Shown: one piece after another, positions 40,701-51,300 of the stretch
Position numbering within the stretch: the stretch's first letter is position 1
Layout of the letters: each line of letters opens with the position of its first letter
Made by a program: the position numbers and the translations under genes
The notes under the pieces: model-generated
Databases searched by the model: none
What the model saw: the letters and a program-made list of their open reading frames with translations, nothing else
Told to the model about the DNA's origin: nothing
From: Metaphire vulgaris
Lineage: Eukaryota; Annelida; Clitellata; Crassiclitellata; Megascolecidae
Assembly: GCA_018105865.1 (NCBI GenBank)
Contig: CM030859.1
Coordinates: forward strand, 5,074,343 to 5,138,342
Direction of reading: 5' to 3'
Length of the DNA: 64,000 bases

Positions 40701-43653
40701 CATCTTGCCTTTCAGAGCTACTCCATCCTCTTAGCTCTATCCCTGGTCGGCCAAGTCTTCAATCCACAACCCATGGTCTCCTCAGTGTGCTCCAAGCATG
40801 AACCTCCTTCTTCCTGAAACGAGGTTTTGAATCAGTTAGCCCTATCCTTTAGAATGCTCTTGACATCAGTATGCGTGGCTTAGCAATTCCTAATTCTATT
40901 GGCCTTCTTTTTGAAACGACTTAAAACTTATCTCTTTGTCAATATCCAGTAATTGCAGCAGGAGCGCTTCTGAGTTATTCTTTAGAAGAGGCACTATACA
41001 AATATTTTTTTACATAACATTACATTTCTGCCTGCAGTTCTTCTGTTTCTACAGCTATCCAGTTATTTTCCTATCTTTCTGTATCATAGTTCCTCTGCTG
41101 ATGGTTTGTTAATTTCTGTCTTGAAATTATTCCATTCTGTTTCCCTCCAGATCTTTGTCATTATCTGTCAGGTTTGTTAGCACTTCAAATCTGTTTTTGA
41201 TTTTAGATTTATTTTTTATGTCCATTTGATTTAATTTGTCTTTGTTATTGTGCCTTTTTCTTGGCACTTTTTCCCGCTTAGTTTAACTTTTATATCTGAC
41301 ACAACAGGGGGTGATCCAAATTAATTTCCACAGATCTATGGACTCTTGTCTTTCTCACTGATGTTAGCCACTCTTCTCTCTAAGTAAGTAAGTAAGTAAA
41401 ACCTCGTGAATTTCTATAGCGCTTTCAAAAGCAGCGCTGCAGTAGCTCCTTGCTTAATCTTAGTATGAATTAGCTATAGCCAAAGATGGGGGTCATTCAT
41501 CAGGATCATTTAATCCAAAGGATCATTGTGTAGGAAATGATTTTTTAAAAGAGAAATGCTTTGAGTTTAGAATGAAAACCATGAGATGTTGCAAGAAATG
41601 AAGGAAATTGTGACTCAGAATTTGTTGTTTGACCATGGTGTAGACAGCTGAGTGATGCTGGAATTGAGTTGCAAAGTTATGGTGCAGCATATGAAAAAGC
41701 ACGGTTGCAAATTTTGAGAGATGATTGATTCAGAGGACGAAGGAGAGTTACATGAGAAGAAGATCTAGTAGATCCAGGATGTTGTGGGATTATCAGATTT
41801 CGTAGTTATACTGGTTTTGATGTACGAAGTGAGTTGTAGGTCATCGAAATTATTTTATATTTAATACGTTCTGTTATTTACAGCCAGTGCAGAGATTTGA
41901 GTAATGGTGTAATATGGCAGAATTTAGGTGATTTGGTAACAGGGCGAGCTAAAGCATTTTGAATCGATTGGAGTTCACATATGGAAGCTTTTGGAAGATT
42001 GTGAAACAGTGAGTTGCAGTAGTCTAACTTAGAGTGAACTATTGAAGTGGCAACAGTGGAAGCAGTTTTAATATCAAGGTAGGGACGAAGGTGGCATAGA
42101 TCTCGAATGTGAGTAAAACAGGTTTTTGATAGTTGCAATATGTGAGCTTCGAAATTTAGGGAAGAGTCAAAAGTAAATCCAAGATTTTTGCAGTTGGAAC
42201 AGGAGTTATTATAGTGTCTGGGGCTAAAATGGACTACTGTAACAGTGTCCTGCTAGGCCTACCGGAAAACAAGCTAAATCGACTTCAGTCCGTACTTGAA
42301 TCTGGCTGCACGAGTGGTCTTTGGTTGTCGCTGGAATGACCACATCACGCCACTGCTGAGAGACCGCCTCCACTGGTTACGCGTTCAACACCTTTTTGTT
42401 TTCAAGCGTTGTTGACTCACTTTCCGAGCCCTTTATGATCCACACTGCCCAGAATATCTGAGTGCGCTGGTGCAGCGAACGACGACAAATGAATCGAGAA
42501 TGAAGCTTCGGTCGAGTCGTCGAGTCCTACTGCTTGTCCCTCCTCTGTCAAAGACCTCCAAGTTTGGAGAAAGGTCATTCTCCAAAGGGAATCCATTACT
42601 TTGGAATTCGTTACCTGACGTTGTGTCGGAAGCTGTCTCTGCGGAATCCTTTCTTAGGAACTTAAAAACACACTTATTTAATATCAGATTTTATTGATAG
42701 AATTATGTTAAAGCGCTTTTGTCGTAAGCCTTAGCCTTGTTTACTGCGCTGGAGAAATTGTCTAGAAATAATAATAATAATAATAAAATCAGTGTGGGAT
42801 TTTCAATATTTTTCAGTTGTTGCAGTCCAATTAAAAGAAATTCTGTTTTGGAGGGATTGAGAGCAAGGAGATTAACTGATATCTATGTCAAAAGAGTCAA
42901 AGTCCTTCCCCGAGCCTCACGGGCTCATAAGGCGGCGCTGATCTCCGTTTCTATATCCCTCAGCCAGGCGTGCAATGCCACGGATACAGGGCCTGTGTAT
43001 CGCATAGCGTACCTGTTTGACTTATCGCAGAGATTTTTACCACTGCTCCTCATTTTAGCACCGCGAAAAAGGTTGAGTCGACCTTTAGGGCTCCTGCGGG
43101 ACTCGAACCCGCGACCTCTTGCTCCATCGTCCAACGTTGTTACCACTCTGCTAACTTCCTGCCCCATCTATGAAATGACTTAAAAGCATGGATGAAGGAA
43201 TTCTACCAAGGGTTGTTATAGTGAGATGATAGCGGCTGTTTGATTATTGGAGCATGTTTGTTGAGTAGTTAGAGGAGACGGAATTATAGTTGGAGGATGA
43301 AGATCCAACCTGGCCTGACCTGCTTACCGTATTTGCATGATTTTTTACTCGCGAGTAATACAAGAAATTACAAACCGCAGCTCCCCCTTGCAGGGTATAT
43401 TCGTATGCAGGTTATACTGGAAACTTGAAACCTCGTCAACGCTTTCGGCGCCACGTCAATGCTCTCGGTGGCCCGTCGGCGCGCTCTCGGCGCCCCATAC
43501 GTCAGTCATAGCATATGCGGGTTATATTCATGTGTGGCTTATGCTGGGACGTTGGAACATAATTTGTCATTTTCCGTGGGATATACACGTATGCGGGTTA
43601 ATTACGTGTGCGGGTAATAATCGTGCCCTTACAGTATATACATGTGTGTGCAC

Positions 43654-43716
<63 letters not shown>

Positions 43717-46700
43717 GCACGGTGGAGCAGTGGTTAGCGCACTAGTCTGCCAATATTGAGGTCTGTGGTTCAACTTCCGCCGCTGCAGAAACGTTTCCGT
43801 TGTTTCTGTCCCAGCGCCCCTAGTCGACTCAGCTGTGAATGAGTACATTGGGTGTTAACTTGGTGGAAGGAAAGGCGGCAAGGGAAAGGCTGGCAACCGC
43901 CCTCATTCAGCCGTTGCTATGTAGAACTGAAGGCGCTAACCCTTCGGTTCTCCAGACGGGCGCTGAGCCTATGGAGGGTACCTTTACCTTGCATTTATAT
44001 ATATATATATACATGTATAATTATATATATACATGTATAATTATATATATACATGTATAATTATATATATATATATAATATGATCCATATGTTGTTGATG
44101 TGAATATTTATAAGCTACAATAATTTGTTTACTTCTTGCAGAGATCTGTTATTTGAAAGAGAGAAGTAGAATATAGGATTTAAACAAGTTGCACTTTCAC
44201 TTAATCTGATGTATTTTGATTTTGAGTAGATTTAGCAGAATTTTTTGAATAGCTGTGTTTGATTTATTTTGTAGTCATTTATTCTGTTTGGAGATGAAGA
44301 TTCGTTAAAGAAATTCAATGAATCATATGAGGCAATTAAATTCTATATGCGACGAGGGTGAGATTGTGTGTCCTCTATCTATTCACATATACTGTACGTA
44401 ACAATTATTTCTGCTTTAAAATGTTAACACATTTCGGTTTCGGTTTTAGTGGCTTTGGTAGTAATATTGATGTGTGCAAGAACCATTATTTTCACGCATA
44501 CATTAATCTGATAATATGCAGTCAGTCGAATGTGTCACCACTTGCCTTTTTATTGTTGAATTCTGGATATTTTGAGAGCATGGTTTCATTCAATAATTGT
44601 TGAATTTGCAGACTTATTTATACATTGAATTCCTGCTTTTAGGCGTAAGCATTGTAACAAGGGCAGTGGCTTTCCACCGATATACGTTAATGTTAACATG
44701 TTCAATGGTGAGGTCTTGAACAATTGGGTTGATTCACTGCAGGCTGCTTGGCCAGCTGTTCAAGTGAGTAGGACATCAGATTTGGGAATTGTTTATCACA
44801 TGATAATTTGAAATGTTCGTTACTATTTTTGTCATTTTCTTGTCTCACTTTTGCCATTAAATTGTATTGTATTGTATAAGGAGCGGGAAGTTAGAAGTGT
44901 CAGCTGAATGGACTAAATCAGTTCTGATGCTGATAGATAAGAAAGAAAGCATGACGGTATGCAAGAGCTACTAAACAACATTGCTGATAAGTCATCTTGG
45001 GAAAGTACTAATGATCATTCTGGTCGAGTGACTAATGACCAATGTGGAAGAATGCCTGGATGATGAGAACGCTGGAAAAGATCAAATTAAAATGCAACAG
45101 ATACTTACACTCAGATTCGTCATCATCATAAGTGCTTTCTGCCAGCTCATAAACGGCATCAGCTATATACGAAACTTCTCTGTTTATCTTTTTCCATTGC
45201 TAGTCTCTTTCCATCAATTACTGATATCTGGTATCTTTCAACGTTTTCTTTGATGCTATCCATTCACTTTTTCCATTGCCTTCTCTTGCCTTGTATGTGT
45301 GAGTACTTTATATGGGAGTCTGTTGCCTTTCATTCTATTTGCATGTCCATGCCATCTAAGTCTTCTTCTGATTTTATGTATTTTTGTCTCTTGCATTCCC
45401 CAAGTCTTTTTCTTATGCCTTCATTTTTTATTCTTTGTATGGCTATGGTACTGGACAACTTCTATAGTGCCATAGCATGGCGAAGGCCAAAGTCAAAGGC
45501 ACTGTCAACAACGCTGACAAATCAACTTGGAATGGAAGATGTTGGTCTTGAGGGAAAATCCACTCAGATGGCATGAAAGAGGTCGCTGCCGTGTCGAAAT
45601 CGGGAAGTGAACCCTTCAGAAGGCGGTATTCCGCAAGAAGACACTCCGTCGAAGAGTCAGCGAAAATGCAGAAAGGGTGTTGAAGGACCTCATGGATGCT
45701 GAGAAAAATTCTGTGTGGCGAAAATCGGGCAGCGAATCCATGAGGGCAGTCGTCTGCGAGACAGTAATCCATCACCGAACTTGACGGGAACCGACTGAAG
45801 ATGGAATTCCGCTCGTGAACCAGAACAGTCCTTGCCCTTTATAGCCTGTAGATTATGTCAGTGGGCTGGTGGCATAGATAAAATGGCGGGCCAACCACGC
45901 TGACATGGAAATCATAAATCCAATATGTTCAACGCAGAGAAAATGCAAAGACAATCGCCGACCGCTTCGAAAATGACAGCTAGGCGACAATCCATGCGAT
46001 TAGCACAAAGAAATAAGTGCAAGACGTCAATAAAACCGCCAAGAACGGTGATATTCTGAGCCTGTACAGACACATGCAGGCAGCAAAAATGGCGCTGCTG
46101 AATGTCTTGTAGTCTGCTTACTCCCAAGATCTTTCACAAGCAGCTCATTTGTGCCGCTGTTTGTTTTAAGACCCTTGTTTCTGATGCATATAATATTTGT
46201 GGTGCAATGATGATGTTGAATATTTGAATTTTGGTGCTGATCTTTATTTCTTTTGCATTCCAAATATGCCTAAGCCTTCCCATTGGCTGTTATCCCTTTG
46301 CTGCTCTCTTTTTAGACTGAAATTACTGACTGAACGAGCTTGAAAAAAACAATAAAATCTGTTGCAATTACTTTCAGATGTTATTGATCCTGCACAACCT
46401 CATTGGCCTTGATAGGTGACATCCCATAGTCGAGAGAGATTTGTGTGACCTAGATAGGTCTCCTAGCATGCAATTTAAGGAATACATCATCTATAGCTAC
46501 TATTGATCTGAGATAATGGGCAACATGGGCTGGTGTCTGGTTAGTTAGTTAGTTAGTCAATTTATATAGTGCAGAAACATGAAGGAAGGACCAAAGTCAA
46601 GAGCGCTTTACACTTTATATGAGATTTCATAAAAGTACATTTTAAGTTTCCTTGCGAACAGATTGAGGTTCGACTCTCTTGTCATGTGGCCAGGTAGTGC

Positions 46701-48254
46701 ATTCCAAAGACTAGGATTTCCATGCGTAACCGATCGCTCGTCATATTTCGCTGTCTGAAACGGGGAAGGAACGACCAGTTTGACTTCTTGATTGGATCTT
46801 AGCTGCAGATGCGTGTCAGTAGACAGGGGACTCAGAACCAAAACAGTCAAGTAGTCCAGGAAAGCTGGATCGTGCAAGGCTCGGAACGTTAGGATACACC
46901 TCTTATAGGCAATACGCTTTGGGATGCGAAGCCAATGTAGCTTATCTTTCAGCAAAGGGGAGATGAGATCTAGGTAATTTCTGCTCTTGTACTTGCATTA
47001 GTTATTCATTATTTGACAACCCACATAAATAACAGACATTTCCTCCTTTTCATGTCCATAATTATTAGGGGGCGGGAAGATAGATGAGTGGTAATATCAC
47101 TGGGCAGGCACGCCGACGACACGGGTTCAATCCCGTAGGAGCCCCTAAGGTTGACTCAGCCTTAATCGCTAGAGGGCGATAGTAACATCAAATGAGTAGC
47201 AATGGCAACATCGCGAAAGTAACCATAGGTTCGGCGGAAGAGACTGGCCACCGTCCGCCGATGTATGGCTTAGCCACCTATGGGCTGATGGCCACAAACG
47301 GGGATCAGCACCGCACCTATGGGCAGTGAGCCTAGGGTGAAAATTTACTTTTTTTACTTAATTATTAGTTGCAGAATTGAATATTTTGTGGAAGTGTAGT
47401 AGCATAGTGTTTGAACATTTCTTTAGGTATTAGTTGGTGATTTGGAAGAGGCTATATGCTCACATGCATTATATTATGCCATTTGGCAGCGATTTAATGG
47501 TCTTCCTGAACGCTATAACTGGAATCTGAAAGTTCCGGAAGTGGCGTTTTATCCGCTGCGACCTGAGCTCATTGAATCCACTCCGTGGAAAGAGCCTATT
47601 TCAAAGATCATCGATCGATGAGACATTCCATGCGTCTGCGATCGATCAACTGTCAATGGCGTTCGATGCTCACATCCTACTACCTCTATCGTGCTACTAA
47701 GAATCCATTCTATCTACATGTCGGAAAGGATATTTTGTACAGCCTGAATAACTATACACGCGTTCAGTTAGTACTTGTCTGGTTCATCTGTGGCAGCTGT
47801 ATTCTCTGTGCATAAAAATATTTGTGTTTTTTTGCAGTTGACAGAAATTTTTTCAAGGCATTCTAATGTTGTTTTTATTTTGATAAGTTGTTATGATACT
47901 TTAACAAACTGACTAGTCCAAAAACTCTTTGACAACTCCTAAGTATGATCAGGATTTTAATAAAGGAGATGTTATTTTACAGGTCAAACAGTCAGAGTCC
48001 TTTATTGCTATCTATTTGGGTCTGCCATTTTTTCCTGTGGCTGGTAAATCCATTGTTCGGGCTCCGGTGACAGATCCTTCCGGCGCAGAAACCCTGCTTC
48101 GTGCAACTTGCTCCCGAAGACAGTGACAACTGAGACACTCTCTTATCGGTTCCGGAAACAGTTGAAGACGCATTTGTTTAACAGCTCGTCTTTGTAAAGC
48201 GCTCTTGACTTTGCTACGATAGCCATGTTTACTGCGCTTAAGAAATTGTCTTGA

Positions 48255-48311
<57 letters not shown>

Positions 48312-51300
48312 CAAAGGGCTGCTTCAACTCTTTTGATAATGATAATGTTATTATATATTATTTTATTACCTCTTTCTAATTTATTTTTTCATGACTGTTT
48401 TAGAAAATATTTGTGCCTGCTTCTTTTCTGAAAATAAAGGTCTGACATATTTAATATTATTTATAGGATTTATACACTTCTGCAAATGTTTTGGACATGC
48501 TTGTAAAATGTAGATGTGGATTTGCAACCCGGCATGATGTTACAAAGAATGATTATGAAGACCGGATGGAAAGTTTCTTTCTTGGAGAAACATGTAAATA
48601 TCTGTATTTGGTATGTTTTAGCAACTATTACACATATTAGCAAATATTATATTAAATATGTTATCAAATATTAACATCCATAATTAAAGCTGAATATTCA
48701 AATTGTATTTGCTTTGGGTCAGATTATCTTGCTATTAGCCATCCATGGTTTTACTGACTCATTCTTTATTTCTATTGACCCAATTCATAAGTATTGGGCA
48801 GTATTCTTTCCAAACAATTAATTTTATGGGTGTTTTTAAATTTTATCAGCATCATGAATTTTGCAAATCATTTCTCTTTTAAGTTATAATCTTGTTTTGA
48901 AAGAATTATTGGATTCATTTGTGTGGTCTTAATTTTACAGGTGCATTTCTAAGTCTGTCCTATATTTTCAATATTTATTCATTATTTATGTTTTAAACAA
49001 ATTCAGCAGAGTAATAGCATCAACTATTTGTCTTTTCAATAAGCTTTAGCAAAAGCAGCATTGAGCTTTAGGTCAAGCTCAAACATATCTCTTGTTCCAT
49101 TAGTTTGCACTGAAAATTGATCACTATTTGCTTATTCTTTGATACTGAAGCAGGTTCTAATAGGTCCCGGGACATTTAGGTCCCGGGTCAAATCGTTACT
49201 GGACATTTAGGTCCCACACCATTGGGGAAAATAGAGGAAGAGAGAATGGTATTTTAACAATAATACTATGCATAGGAAGGGATAGGTCTTTAAACTCAAA
49301 AATTCGTAGTTTTTGTTTGTTTATGGTAATTATGGACTTTTTAATAAATGTGGCTTTTTTGTTTCTCTGTGATTCCTGCCATCGCTTAAAAATTGAGTCC
49401 AAATTCAGTTAGGAAAGTGATAGATTTTTACACTCAATTGCATAGTTATTACCGGTACTTGTTTATGGTAATTATTATTGACTACCTTCATGGTCTGTCT
49501 CACAACTTCCTGATGGAATAAGAATCAACAATAAATAATGCAAGATACAAAATAAGTAAATTTCATTTTTAGAAATCATTCTATTACTACTACACAAAAA
49601 CTATTATGGAGTTGATTATGTTTAGGTAAAGAACTTTAATCTATGCTTAGTATCATTTATTGAACTTGATTATAGCTATATTGCTAATGTTTATGTATGG
49701 TTGTTTGTAAAGAGATCGATCGGTAAAGAACTTTAATCCATTCTCTCTTCCTCAATGGTGCAGGACCTAAACATCCAGTACCCATTTGATCTGGGACCCA
49801 AATGTCCCTGGATCTATTTGTCTGGGACCAATTGGCAGGACCTATTTGTTGTGTACCCTTTCATACTGTACCAAGCTCTTGTGGTAAAGGCATGGAAGGT
49901 TGTGAAAAGACTGCTTAAAATTCAGTTGTTGAATTGATTTAATCATCTAAAGGATGTAAATTCTTATTGGATTGTTCTAATGATTATTGTTTTTAAGTGT
50001 GTTGTGTGTTATATGTGCTGATTTTCAAAACCATTATAGTGGTTGATGGGACTTTTGAATGTAGTTATTTGATGAAGACAATCATGTCAATGTTGAGACC
50101 GCTCGCTACATCTTCTCCACCGAAGGCCACTTATTTCCAGTAAATTCTGAGCTTCGAAAGAGAACTTGGGAAGATGATGCTAGTCCTGTTTCCAGTAAAA
50201 CAAAAGAAAACGAGCGATATCAGAAGCGACCAAAATCACAGGAGTCTAATCAGGAAAATTTTCTAATTAATGCTCGATTAGACAACAACACCAGCAACGA
50301 GAAGGCGCCTCTGTTTAGTGTAAGAATTACTTTACCTTACATTTGGATGGCATAAAGCATGGCCTTATCTAATGCCAGAATGCTTAGTGTTAAGGGCAAC
50401 ATCTTAAAATTTATGGACACTGCCATTTCACTTGAGATGAGTTTACCATTTAGTGGAAGGCAGCAGTGAGCAGACCTCATTTCCACACCCACCACTTGTT
50501 ATTAAAATCATAAATCATAGGCTGCAAGTTTAGATTTGAGTGAATTTATTCCATTTGAATAAACCCCACATTTTGTGTCTCGATTTTTGAAAGTTTTCTA
50601 AGCCAAAATTTTTCCCATTAGCTGTTTTGTTGATAATTCTAATGTCCACAGTTGCAGCTTATTTCTAAATCAAAGTGCAAATGCTTCAAATACATTGGAC
50701 TGCAAAAAGAGTTCATGGGGAAATTGAGAGCTTTGAAGGGAGGTGCTTGAAAACTGTCTTTGTGTTTGAAGTTCTTGGCTTTCATTGGCTAAATTTTTAA
50801 TCTTTGGCTTTTGTTTCTAAAGTTTAGTCTTTGAGTTGAAATTGAATTCAAAATTAAAGCCTTGTTAAATAATGTTATAGCATAGAATGGCAATTTTACA
50901 TTTGATGTATTATTTTTGGCAGATATAAGTGACTAATTTTATTCATAAGACAACATATGACTCCTATTCGTTATTCAGTAGATGTCTTGATGTCTTGTGA
51001 TGTTTTTATTATTATAGATTTTGCTGCTACTATGATGATTTGATGTGGGTGGGGGTAGGGTGCTGTAAGAGATGAATGCCTCATAAATCTTAGGCAGCTC
51101 AGTGGTAATGAGTATAGTTTTCTTGCTGATGCTGTCAATGCTGATGATTGTGATGACAATGATGATGGGTGAAAGGACTATTGATATAAACTACTGGTCC
51201 TTTTGGGGGAATTAAATTTTTAAAGTCATCCCATGACGGGGAATTAATTTTAGGAAAAGGCGTCAGTATGAAAAGACATTTAGGCCTTGAAGCTAGAAAG

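Larger units (their letters stand above)
41385..43300 (-). mobile_element. CR1-like LINE, reverse transcriptase C-terminal half (twice interrupted)
   Basis: The minus strand reads [17 protein letters not shown] (about 42870-42810), then after an insert [76 protein letters not shown] and LLKSLHWL. The 3' untranslated end is GCTATAGAAATTCACGAGG with a (CTTA)n tail, here TAAG at 41386-41398. Insertions: LINE end 42228-42786 (plus) and SINE 42888-43165 (minus). EDEM1 intron 6. Confidence 0.88.

Noticed and set aside
43070..43165. Possible tRNA gene on the minus strand
   Set aside because: It has A and B boxes but no acceptor-stem pairing or anticodon arm that closes, it is followed by a non-tRNA body, and it is flanked by a 7-base duplication. 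It is a SINE head.
43337..43848. Open frames around 43.3-43.8 kb on both strands
   Set aside because: Each depends on the AT microsatellite and SINE sequence; no conserved peptide.
47119..47130. Possible tRNA gene on the plus strand
   Set aside because: B box only with degenerate A box and the same body as the other SINE.
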